In this document: positions 33,524-44,116 of the stretch, in pieces | Numbering within the stretch: position 1 is the stretch's first letter | Layout: each line of letters begins with the position of its first letter | Assembly (NCBI GenBank): GCA_027575805.1 | Contig: JANBPU010000106.1 | Location: 1-54,730 of the forward strand | Length of the DNA stretch: 54,730 nt | Reading direction: 5' to 3' | From: Mycoemilia scoparia | Lineage: Eukaryota > Kickxellomycota > Kickxellomycetes > Kickxellales > Kickxellaceae | Notes under the pieces: model-generated | The model's input: only the letters and a program-made list of their open reading frames with translations | Databases searched by the model: none | What the model was told of the DNA's origin: nothing | Program-made: the position numbers and the translations under genes

Positions 33524-36500
33524 TTAGGTTGGTTGTGACATAGGTTTCTGTTGCTCCTGCCGTGGAGGCTGGTGTTGCTGTGGCTGTGAAGGTGGTGGAA
33601 TCTGCTGACCCTGAGATTGTTGGTGTTGTTGTTGGATGGACTCCAAGATAGGCAACAGTCTAGCCTGGAACATCGGAGGCAATTGCTGAACATGTTGAAT
33701 AAGCGGCATAATCATTATGGGCTCAACTTTCAGCAAATCCTTCATCTGGGGCAACGGCAAGCTCAAAATGGAATTAAAAGAAATTGGAGCAATCATACGA
33801 GCCAGTTTAATGACACCCTGCCACAACCGTAGGTTTGTCCAAATCTTCTTACTTATGAGAGTGTCCAACAAAACACCCACAAATCTGGTCATAGAGGGAT
33901 GCATTCTGGCTAGCTGCATCATTGTCCGAACTATCAAAGCAGGAAGTCTGTTTTGCGAAACTAGTGATTGAAGAGCAGCCCCAATAGACTCTCCATCGAA
34001 TACATCGGGAGCCGACAGACATATCTGAATTGCCTCCATGGCTCGAGGGATCCCAGCTTGTTGTTCAATATTGTGCAAAATCTTTAATAAATCAGTAGGT
34101 GCTAACTTTGGTCGATTGTCGGCACCAATTGAAGAACTTTGTTGCTGTTGTCCAGAGGTTTGGGTCACAGAAGTCGATGCTGTTGATGAATAGATTTCAG
34201 AAGGGGGCTTTACCAGTTTGAGGAAACAATCTTTAACACGATTATGTGGCTCCTCTTTTCCATTAAGCATACGCACAATATCAGGTAGACAGGAAATCAC
34301 ACGAACTCTTTCTAGGCCTAGAATAATTGGAATCAGGAACCGAGCTTCCAATCTCCTTGATGTGTAAACCCTCATAACGCTTTGTACCAATGCAGTACTT
34401 GGTGGGTTATTATCTGTCAATATCTCAATGATACGTAAAGCCAAAGATTCGGCGCCAGCTGGGAATGAACCAATGAGGTCAATAAGTGGTTTGGGTGTAG
34501 AGCTCGAAAACGATTTTATTAATGGTACAACGGCTTGGCGCAAAATTCCCTGTATATCTGGCCTTGAGTTGGCGTAGACTTCAAATAGATGCGACAGCAA
34601 ACCTGGATTTTTTGAACATAGTGCAAGATATAGCTCAAGGTAGCGAATTATATAGTCTTCTGATCTAACTTCAATCTTGGGCTCAGCATCTTCGACGCCT
34701 TTTTCTCCGTCTTTGCTCTGGTCCTCCCGTTTTTCTTCATCGCCTGCGAGGTCCTCTTCTTTGGGCTCTGCACTACCATCTTCATTCTTATTGCCAACGG
34801 TTTTTTCGGTTTCTGTTTCTTCCTTTTTATCCTGTTCACCACCATTCTTTTCTTTCTCTTCATCTGTTTTTACATCTTCATCCTTCTGGTCACTCTTCTC
34901 TCCATCAGCCTTTTTCTCCTCAGGAACAACAACCATAACCTGGACCTTGCACACATCATTCAGATGCATCAGCGCGGCCTCCTCAATAAAATTCCCCAAA
35001 CTCGGATGGTCTGGATACCAGCTCTTGACTGCCATAATGCAGGGACCACGGATAACATTATCCGAATTAACACAACACAAAAGCAGGTACTCTAAACTTT
35101 TCGATCTAACAATTGGACGTAGATTGACCAAACTTTGCATCGCAAATACACATAAATTGACAGTCAACATTTGCTGTTGTTGGTGTGAAGTACTTTGATC
35201 CCTAGTCAGCCTCTCCCACAATTCATTCATCATTTTCTCACTAATATGTGGTACCTCGGCCATGAATTTGTTAAGCAGAGTTTCACGGGATGCTGCTTCA
35301 CGGATTATTTCCATCGGTGCCTTGTTTGTTGCTGTCGCGGCGGAATCTTTCTCAGCGCTATCACTAGAATTGGTATTATTCATTGCGGCTTGAACTGATG
35401 TAAATATAGATGCCTCGCATGCTTTTATAATGACCTGCTGGTAGCGTTCAGAGAAAGTGATGTATGCCTTTTCAAGAACATCTTTGGTTGATTTAAGGTC
35501 ACTGAGTTGATCAGAATCCGTTTCCCCAATTTTGTTCTCTTGTAAAACTATGTTTGATTTGGTTGAGTTTAATTGATGCCACAATTCATATAATAGTGAC
35601 ATGACTAGTTCGAATCTGGAACGAGGGCTGCCTTCAGCATAGCTGATGGTTTTTTCGATTAACGAATCAATAAATAATGCATTGCTGACTTTGATAATTT
35701 CGTCAGATTCATCTTCACCTGAGTCCTTTTGGGTATTATTCATAAGACCAATGGTTGTAATCATACGAACCATTATCAGGCTCCAATCAGCAACCATGTC
35801 TTGATTTGAGCATATGTCTGTTGCACTAGTTGTAGTAATGGTAATATTACTGTCAGGTTCATTTGAGTCTTTGGCATTATCCTTGTCAGTAGAGTTAGCA
35901 ACAAGTTTTGACAAATTTGTAGGTCTACCCGATAACAGCTGCATAAGCCCCAACTCTGACTCCGGATCATCAGTATTCAGTATATATGAGAACAATGATG
36001 GCCCAGCGCCAAGAACACGCCCGACAGCTTGATGTTGTAGTTGTAGCATGGTTTTGCGATCAAGAGCCTTTGGATGTGGAAGTGGACCTCTATTAGATCC
36101 CACAAGATCAGTTTGAAAAATGGGTTCAATATCCAAGTCTTCATCTGGCTGTGGCTTTTGTTGAACTTCGTCGTTGCTGATATCTTTATGAGACTGATCA
36201 GGCTGCGTCTTTTCGGTTTTAACAATGTCAGTGGTTTCGTTAGGCTCAACATCCATAGTATTAGCAGTACCCTCACCGCCATGGTCCTCAGATTCAACTT
36301 GCATTTCGTCGTCACAAGTGGACTTGGCTTCAACAGATTTTTCCTTGCTTGGTTCAAGCTTGGCCCTCTTGGCTTCTTCATCTAGTCTACTTTGCAAAGC
36401 ATCTTCGTCTTCATCTTCTGCCTCTTCATCAGCTCGCTTACGGACCAGACCACTAGAACGTAGATCAACTGGAAGAGCAGCTTGCAGCTTTTCTATAAGC

Positions 36501-38855
36501 CTTGAAGATGTTGATGCACCAGATGGTCCTCCAACATTGGTACCCTCCTTGCTGGAGTCACCTACTGAACTGTTCTCCATTCCAGGCAAGCGGTTAAGTG
36601 CAGCCATAAATTGCCAATCAGGAGTATCCCTTAAAGTATGGATAATGTACTCTATGGTTCTATCAAGGGGAATTCGGTGCGGTATGCAGTTTGAGATAGC
36701 CATATCGACAAACCAGCGATCAGTGTGCCAGTTATCGGGTAATGGTGGCGTAGTTGGTCGAGGAGGAAGCCCTTGATCCCTTCGACCTTGTGCTCCACCT
36801 CCACCCCCTTTACTGTGCTTGCCTCCCTTGCCTCTAATTTTTCCGATATGAGCCTGGTATTCCGGTGTATTCATTGTCTTTAGAGCATGCTCGATATCAG
36901 AAACAAACATACGCAGATTTGGATTTTTAAATAGCTGGAAGACTTCAAGTCCGATCGATTTCAACAACCACCGCCTCTTGGTTTCGGTAAAGGCTCCTTT
37001 TTTGGGTTGTTTAGGTAGTGGCAGATCGATAATTTTATTGTACCAACTGGGAATGGAACTCATTATACGAGGCGTATATTGTGGCCGAACACGTAATGAT
37101 GATCCAATAACAGAAAGAAGGGAAGTACACATAAGTGCACTAGATTCCTTGGTGGATTTTGCTGAAGGAATCATTGCGATAATTGTCTTCAAGGCTCTGT
37201 TTGATCTTGTTTCCAATCCATCGCGTTTCATATATGAATGAGTTTTTGGAATGTTGTTCAAATTGAACTGTAGCATATTGCTGTTTATTGTCGCTGCGCC
37301 CTTATTAATTTGTTTGTTTCCTGACTTTGCTTGTTGTAAAGCAACATTTGAAGAACCGGTTCCCACCACACTATCACTATTAGCATTGTCATTGCCCGTT
37401 GGAGTCAAACTTCCAGATCGTTCATTGTTTGGGGTTACCGACGACCCCCCGAGAGATACAGAATAAATGACTAACTCTGTACCAACAAGCTTGGTAAATC
37501 TTGCAAGAAATGGTGGATCTCTATTGCGTTTTGCGGTTTCGTATACACGGTTTGAGCATGAAACTAACTTTGTGTATACATTTTTGAACGATTCTGCATC
37601 ATATCTTGCGCTACATGGGTGGATAAAAGAATAATAACATGGCGTAAATTAATTAATTGGAGATAAGATTTGTTGTGGCCCAATATATGTATAAATATTT
37701 TTGGATAGGCGTTTATTGAATCACACCAAACATACCAAACTTGCAATACTGGAGATAATAAGGTTGTCAATGATTGTAAGCCACGGCGTAACACCGATGA
37801 TGGGATATCTTGCAACTCTAGTATCGAGTCTATAAAATCAAGTAATGGGGGTATATCTACATTTATAAAATATCAAAGCGTTAGCAGTGTCGTTATAATA
37901 ATTAGATGGGTTGTGGCTGGCTTGATTGTGATAGATTAGAGTGCAGGTGATGTATGTAGTGTCAAACCACAATATTTAACCCACATAAGTAAGTCATAAG
38001 GTTTTTAACTACAATAGATATCTGTCATGGCTTGTGCCTATTTGGCCGATCATCTATACTCTGATCAAAGCCAAATAATACAAGATAAACCATAGCCAAA
38101 TTTCCAAAAGCACCTGGAGATCTTTAGGATTAAAACACCAGTCTAGATAACTTATATGCTCACAACACAGAAATGTTTTCCAAAAATCAAATCTGTGATG
38201 CCATAGTCTAAACTGATACTCTCTTCATCACTGCTATCTCATTACACAGCCAAAGGCAAAATGCCACCATGCATAATACAATATAATAATAAGTCTTAAT
38301 AATATACTGATGATAAGTACATTTTGGATATTTATCTGAGACTCTCGAGTCACTACCATCACCACCATTCGTTGTGTCACCAGCATTGCTATTAGACTGA
38401 TCTGGTCCTGAACCCTGTTTTTCCAAAATCTTTACAGGATCAGATTGCATCAAATACTCGGTCTCCCAAAGCACAGCCTCTTCAAGCACCGCGATTCCCC
38501 AAACGCCCATTATCGAAAAGAACATCAGTGCCTCTTCGTCGTCCATCCCATCCTTGATCGAATTAATAACCACAGCAACGGCTTCGGTCGCTATTGGAAC
38601 GTACTCTTTCAAAGACCACTGTGGATACCGCTGTATATAGGTTACCAATTCGTCAAGGTATTTTTGGTTTGGTAAGGTATTTTCAATGGCTAGATTATAG
38701 AGCTTTTGGGCGTGTTTGGGATCATAGGTTTCCAATCTCCTGCCTCCGTTGCCATTGGCATTTGTGCTATTATCATTATTCATTTGATTGTTATTAACAA
38801 CATTGCCGTCAGCTCTACCTTCTTCAGTATTAAGCGCCGATGGAATATCACTCAT
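33524..38855 (-). CDS. PTA1: Symplekin/Pta1, mRNA 3'-end cleavage and polyadenylation scaffold
   Basis: Three-exon model: complement(join(33524..37610, 37736..37856, 38321..38855)), 1580 residues. Exons 2 and 3 join cleanly (TG+C, GTATGT donor). The exon 1 donor, AAAAT before GTACTT, is weaker but is the one that keeps phase. The N-terminal helical repeats (YLDELVTYIQRYPQWSLKEY, then LRRGLQSLTTLLSPVLQVCA) align in pattern with the symplekin N-terminal HEAT region. An acidic Glu/Lys-rich linker is near 1110-1200. The conserved C-terminal symplekin domain covers about 1235-1520 (VYTSRRLEARFLIPIILGLE, LLKILHNIEQQAG, FVGVLLDTLISKKIWTNLRL). It ends in a Gln/Pro-rich tail. Symplekin scaffolds the cleavage and polyadenylation complex in the nucleus. 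It is longer than human symplekin (about 1270), mostly through linkers. Residues 100-178 of exon 1 are the least certain. Confidence 0.9.
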
Positions 38856-39982
38856 TACGATTTAGTTTGAATTATTGATAATATGAATTATCAGTATGAT
38901 ACATATAGTTTAATATATGTGTATGCTTATATGTTTGTATGTATACGTATAATGGATATAAACGCGCACACAAAAACACAGTTATGATTGCGACACCTCA
39001 GGAGGTTGACTTTATATACTGGCGCTGTATATATACAATATTAGTATATACCACAATAAAATACAAACAATAGGAAGTGTGTTAAATTTCATGGGAAATA
39101 TTGGTTTGTGTAATCCTTAAATTTATACACAGCACACATGTATACTAAATGAAATATTTAAATGCTGCAGAATGGTGCTGCAGAGCCGGCTGACATTGGT
39201 CCACAATGCCTGGCTTTATCGCCTATAAATTTCTAATTAAACACACTTACGTTTGAAATAATGACGATTATTATGTAGAGGAAAATTAGAAAGGAAGCTA
39301 CAAAAAAAGACCACAAACAACAACTTCCATACTTCTCAGACAACAACAAAATAGGCTTTTGTTTCAATGAATACATGTGCCTCTCTCAGCCTACAATCAA
39401 TCAAACCTCTGTAAAACGCGACATAAAATGCTTCATCATCATCATCATCATCAAAATATTGCTTGGGCCAGTATGGAATGAAAGTGCTGAGTAGCTACAA
39501 ATATGCAAATTCCATATCCCGTGACTTTGATAATTTCACGTGACTGCAATTGATCTTGATCAAACACTGATCAATCAAGGCCATTTTCAAGGCTTTGACA
39601 GACCCAAAATAGGATGTGATTGGACTGTCAAGCTCAGGTATGTGTGCGTGTCGGGTTTTATAGTATGCAGGGGACCACCAACATTAATAAGAGATCAAGC
39701 AAGCCCAAAGAAAAAAGTTGAAAAGAAAATTAGATTTAACTTGAGAAAAAAGTGAGACAGCCAGCTGAGCTATTAAAGGGAGGGAATGGGAGAACCAGTG
39801 GAAAACAAATATAATAGTAACCAGTTGTTGGTGCTGGTGGTTGAAGTGGTTAGAGCAAGAGCGGGAGCGAGTATTCAAAAAATTTTGCAAGGAGCAATAG
39901 GAAGCTCTTCCTCTTTCCTTTCCATTAATTAAAGTAATAGCCGAGCTAGTCGTGCGTGTGTGTGCTTTAGGAAAATAAACAA
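38856..39982. other. Divergent promoter region between PTA1 and RPL19
   Basis: About 1.1 kb shared upstream DNA. The PTA1 side is AT-rich with (TA)n near 38930-38960. A CATCAT microsatellite sits near 39434-39451. Just upstream of RPL19 (about 39900-39930) is a TC-rich tract typical of ribosomal-protein gene promoters. No gene seen. Confidence 0.55.
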
Positions 39983-41253
39983 ATGTAAGAATTTAGCTTT
40001 CCTAAATCACAACGTCCAGCTCACAGGATTGTGCTTATACGTGATTCTTGAGTGTCTGTTAAATGGTCCTGCCAAAAAATTTATATGGAGGGTTGTGTCT
40101 TCAATTTCCTCCTCAATTAAAAAGACCATGGATTTGACCGCCGATTAGACATACCAAGATTGTGTAGAATTGCATGCAATGCCTTATTGTGATTTATAAC
40201 AATTACAAATTGGCTGAAGCTCAATTATGACTCTATCAACGCAATTGAACAAAGAAACTAAATTGTCTATATATTTTTTTCTAATTCTTAAAGGGCTAAC
40301 TTGTCGTCTCAAAAGCGTTTGGCCGCTTCTGTCCTCAAATGTGGTCAGCGTAAGGTCTGGCTTGACCCTAACGAGGTTACCACCCTCGCCACCGCCAACT
40401 CCCGTAAGTACAAGCTAATTTCAAAACCATTCCCAAAAGCTGTCTATCATTCTGCGATCTACTTTGGCATTTAGCTCAATTTCTGGACCCTATTGATTCT
40501 TTCATTGTGGTTCATTGGTTTTCCTAAATGACTCAGCTTTTGAATCTATGAATGCCCCTTTTTGCTTGTGGGTTTATTTTTGAACACCCTTGATCCAGTT
40601 TTTTTGTCTACTTTGACTTTGTGTGGTGATTATCATTGTTGACTACCGCTGTGAGTAACAATATTGGGCTGAGTCTCGATATTATATTGCCGCAATGCAA
40701 CAAAGAAAAGAAGCCAACACCACCATTGACAAGACATATACATATACATGTATATATATATATTTACAAATAATTGGTTGTTTATCAAATTATAGGCAGG
40801 GCTGTCCGCAAGCACATCAAGGATGGTCTCATTTTCAAGAAGCCCCAGTCCCAGCACTCTCGCTTCCGCGTTCGTGAGAAGGCTGCTGCTAAGCGTCTTG
40901 GCCGCCACACTGGTACCGGTAAGCGCCGTGGTACCGCTGAGGCTCGTATGCCCACCAAGGTCCTCTGGATGCGTCGCATGCGCGTTCTTCGCCGTCTCCT
41001 TGCCAAGTACCGTGAACAGGAGAAGATTGACAAGCACATGTACCGTGAATTGTACTTGAAGTCCAAGGGTAACGTTTTCAAGAACAAGCGTGTTCTTATG
41101 GAATTCATCCACAAGTCTAAGGCCCAAAAGGCTCGTGCTCAGCTCCTTGCCGAACAGGCCGAGGCTCACCGTCAACGCAACAAGGCTGCTCGCGAACGTC
41201 GTACTCAGCGTCTTATTGCCAAGAAGGAAGCTCTCTTCCAGAACGACGAATAA
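39983..41253 (+). CDS. RPL19: 60S ribosomal protein L19 (eL19)
   Basis: Model: join(39983..39984, 40294..40403, 40796..41253), 189 residues, the same length as the yeast protein. Exons 2 and 3 are certain: [27 protein letters not shown], then [33 protein letters not shown] and [17 protein letters not shown]. The start codon is reconstructed as AT (39983-39984, before a GTAAGA donor) plus G at 40294 after an AAAG acceptor, giving MANLSSQKR; this first step is inferred. The long C-terminal helix is Lys/Arg/Ala-rich. Codon use is strongly biased to C-ending codons, as expected for a highly expressed gene, and this creates a long antisense ORF that is not a gene. The protein is a structural component of the large ribosomal subunit. 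Confidence 0.95.
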
Positions 41254-41472
41254 ATTACTTCTACTACTTGAACAAAATACATTTAGTAATAAATTCAAGT
41301 CAGGGTCTTGTTCTGATTTCTCAAATACAAATTTTTGTTGTGTGTGTAACTTTTTGATAATTAGCCACATACATGACTTGCCATCCAAATATTATGCTAC
41401 AATACTTCCTTTATAACAACATTCCATGTGTGTGTTAATACTACTTGTCTATGTTTATAGTTTTTGACAAAA

Positions 41473-41618
41473 TTCCATGTGGTAAGATTTCACTAGAGAT
41501 AAAAGCATATTGTAGGTAGGAATTGGACTATCGTATTCTAGCCTAATCACAAGGCATTTGATATGCAATTCCTGGGGACCGATCTATTTTGTCTAAGGCC
41601 ATGTGGAATCTGACCACA
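41473..41618 (-). repeat. R2 dispersed repeat, copy 4
   Basis: The reverse complement runs from GTGGTCAGATTCCACATGGC through CCCCAGGAATTGCATAT and ACAATATG to AGTGAAATCTTACCACATGG, aligning end to end with copy 1. It shares ATGGCCTTAGACAAAA with copy 5 at 54431. In frame it reads HMALDK and PGIAYQ before a stop. Confidence 0.65.
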
Positions 41619-42607
41619 CAATGTGCTAGTTTTGGTATGTGTATACAAACGAGGATTTATCACAAAAATAGCTTGTAAATTTGATATTAGAAATACCGTT
41701 TGGGTAATAATTTGCTGAATTTGGGCTGGTATTTGTGAGTTCATATTCTTGACAGCCAATTTAGTGGATCGCTCTGACTGTGATAAAGAAAGCTGAAGTC
41801 AAACAGTTCTTTTTGGTTGACTCGCTATGCAAAAATATAAATACCAGGAGTCACCAAGCCGGCTCTTGTGTAGCATTTTACGTGTAAGAGCAAGAGACCC
41901 AGGATACCACTTGGCATTGTTCTTTACTACATTGCTTTGGTGACATTGCTTGTGATTCAAATAGAAACCTAATCAAGTTGAAATAAAAGTGTTTTGAGTG
42001 TGGTATGGCGGCTTCAAATACCACCAACATAGTCATCCAATTTCAAATTAATATTGATGAGTGTAACACACAGAGAAAGCAGTGGTGCATCGCACTTGGT
42101 TGTTGACCTTTTTTTCTGCTCGTCAAAAAAGGCAATGCAAAAAGCCTTTTGACCCATGTTTTATTACTATAATATTTCCTTTATTTTTATGCCTTGAGTC
42201 TGTTGGAAAACACAGTCCCACTCATAGTCGCCACCACTCCACCATGGGCATCATTTATTCTACCAAATTTCTTCGCTATGTATAAGTGAAAGGTCAAATC
42301 TCTAGAGAGTAGCAATTGATTCTAAAGGACTCAATATTTGATAAATCTATCCGCCATCATCATTTGTTGTTGATGACTTGAGCTCAGTAGTTTTTACTCA
42401 ACAATGCCGGAAAACTCTTTTCAATATGCTTAATAAACAACAACCACAGCTCTTAAGAAACAATATAAATAGGCCAGGGTTGTTCTACAAAATTCAAAAG
42501 TTTAACCACAACAATCAGTACTACTCTATTTTTGGAATCTTCCTTCTTGAATCTCATCTATCAGCGACGTCTCAACTCATTTTTTTGCGCTAACCAAGAT
42601 AACCACC

Positions 42608-42757
42608 ATGACCATTAATAACGCCAGTACTGCAAGCCAAACAAAACTGGAAATTTGTTCCGATCGTAGACCTGGGGAATATCGGTGTCCAAAATGTAAT
42701 ATGGTTTTGGTTGACAAGTATGATTATTGCGACCATACAAGAAACTGTATAGAATAG
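42608..42757 (+). CDS. Possible 49-residue C2HC (UBZ-like) zinc-finger microprotein
   Basis: The ORF starts in a strong context (ACCACCATGACC). Residues 25-48 contain C27-x2-C30-x12-H43-x3-C47, close to the C-x2-C-x11-H-x3-C spacing of Rad18-type UBZ4 fingers, with Arg/Tyr-rich flanks. A TATA-like AATATAAATAG lies at about 42460-42470, a pyrimidine-rich leader follows, and an AATAAA is at about 42921. The spacing similarity could be chance in so short an ORF. It could also be an exon or a remnant. No homologue was checked. Confidence 0.35.
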   Translation: MTINNASTASQTKLEICSDRRPGEYRCPKCNMVLVDKYDYCDHTRNCIE

Positions 42758-42954
42758 ACTATCGACACTGTGCAGACGAAATGACGGAGGATTGTTTGAT
42801 GCAACAATACAACATCCCATTTGGCGGTCAATTATTGTTGCCATGAACACAGCCAAATATGTTCATCCTCTAGAAAACAACAGCCTGTACTTCCTTTGCA
42901 TTTATGTTTGGCTTTTTATTGAATAAAATAAAGACTTTTGTGTGAATATAAAAA

Positions 42955-43080
42955 AGGTCAAGGCCCAAAGGGCCTAAAACAAAACTAGTGAATTTTCCAG
43001 GAATTAGTTGAATATCAAATAGCTTGTGATTGAGCCAAAATCCAAGTAATCACTTTTATCTGCTATACTTTTAATAACTA
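42955..43080 (+). repeat. R2 dispersed repeat, copy 6
   Basis: Aligns with copies 1 and 5: GGTCAAGGCC, then CCAGGAATTAGTTGAATATC, AAATAGCT and GTGATTGAGCCAAAA. The 3' third is diverged. R1 copy F starts about 15 bases beyond it. Confidence 0.55.
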
Positions 43081-43095
43081 CTATAATTTCATAAT

Positions 43096-43201
43096 ATATG
43101 GGTGATCATTTTTGAAGGGTGAAAGTTTACTAGTAAAACTGGTCACTCATTTGGCTGTGATTGCCCCTATAAATATTCACCCTTCAAAAATTATGATCCA
43201 T
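43096..43201 (+). repeat. R1 MITE-like element, copy F
   Basis: A 106-bp element nearly identical in its core to copy A at 2749: GAAAGTTTACTAGTAAAACT, then TTTGGCTGTGATTG and CCTATAAATATTCACCC. Left end ATATGGGTGATCATTTTTGA, right end CAAAAATTATGATCCAT. It lies 115 bases from the 3' end of the 5S rRNA gene. Confidence 0.85.
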
Positions 43202-43315
43202 TTAATTTGTATTAATGAAACTGATTAATTATTCCATAACCTCATTTATATTGCGTCTTTTAAAAAAGGTTTATAAGTAATAAGGTAGCAAAAATGGTTA
43301 CAAAAAGCTAAAAAT

Positions 43316-43427
43316 TGCAACACCAGGTGTTCCCACTTGGTCCCCCACAGTAGTACTCTCCTGGCCATAACGAGCTTGGTTACGGTGATCGGACGGGAAC
43401 CGACATTTTCTCGTTTGTATGGTCGCA
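43316..43427 (-). rRNA. 5S ribosomal RNA
   Basis: The minus strand reads TGCGACCATACAAACGAG at the 5' end and ends CCTGGTGTTGCA. These ends pair as helix I. The internal box GTTCCCGTCCGATCACCG is the eukaryotic 5S signature, followed by ACCAAGC, GAGAGTACTACTGTGGGGGA and GTGGGAACACC. At 112 nt between the helix I termini it equals the same span of the fission yeast 5S as I recall it. A T5 run directly after it (plus-strand AAAAA at 43310-43314) is a Pol III terminator. It is a single dispersed copy here. One or two extra terminal base pairs may belong to the mature RNA. Confidence 0.9.
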
Positions 43428-43755
43428 ATTGAGAAAAAAAATTACAAATTATATAATAATATTATAATAATAATAATACTTTAAAGTAACATTTTGTTTG
43501 GAGTGTAAATATCCAAAACATAACAGAAATTGTTTACTACTACTTTATTTTGAAGTCTTAACTTTTTGGATTCACCAATTCAGTGTATTTATAATATAGT
43601 AATACAAAATATTAGAGAATAGAACACCAACCAATTGATGTTCTTTTTCCCTCATAGCGTGCTTAGGAATATATGTAGAATATAGTCTTCTTAATGTTAG
43701 TGATGGTTGATTATGTTACCTAGCATATATACTCAATTTCAACTAGAATTAGTTT

Positions 43756-43878
43756 ATAAGGGATGTTATTTTTGAAGAGCTATAGAGTCATTCATTTGGA
43801 TATGGTTGCGCCTATAATCAATCTCATTAGTCACCAAAAGACACTCCTCCCCCCCAAAAAAAAATTTGTGATCCATAT
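43756..43878 (+). repeat. R1 MITE-like element, copy G (degenerate)
   Basis: The left end GGGATGTTATTTTTGAAGAG, a core CATTTGGATATGGTTGCGCC and TATAA, and the right end TTTGTGATCCATAT identify a decayed copy with a poly-C/poly-A interruption near 43846-43864. Confidence 0.6.
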
Positions 43879-44116
43879 TTCATCAGTATAATAATATCAT
43901 CATTAAATCTCGTTAAAATTAATCTTATTATGTATAATAAATCAAGAAAGTAAAAGTATAATAATAGTACAAAGGTTGTGTTTGAGGTCTTGGAAAGAGA
44001 GAATAAAAAAAACCATTTTTGAAATAAGTATGAATCGTCATATCATAAAAGCAAAGTATTGTTAGTTATAGCGGGAATAAGTAAGAGAGATTTCAAAATA
44101 GAATCTCTAGAATTTT

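Larger units (their letters stand above)
41254..44116. other. Region with repeats, 5S rRNA and one possible microprotein
   Basis: After RPL19: R2 copy 4 (41473), a TATA-containing stretch near 41830-41850 on the minus strand without a gene I can build, the small C2HC ORF (42608), R2 copy 6 (42955) followed by R1 copy F (43096), a 5S rRNA gene (43316-43427, minus) and R1 copy G (43756). The last 300 bases are the 3' flank of the gene ending at 44117. Confidence 0.55.

Noticed and set aside
34677..36776. Several plus-strand ORFs (103-183 codons) inside PTA1
   Set aside because: Antisense to acidic and Ser/Thr-rich parts of the symplekin frame; no protein-like features.
40633..41388. 251-codon minus-strand ORF opposite RPL19
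   Set aside because: It is the antisense shadow of a highly codon-biased ribosomal protein gene; its translation has no domain and the plus strand is certain.
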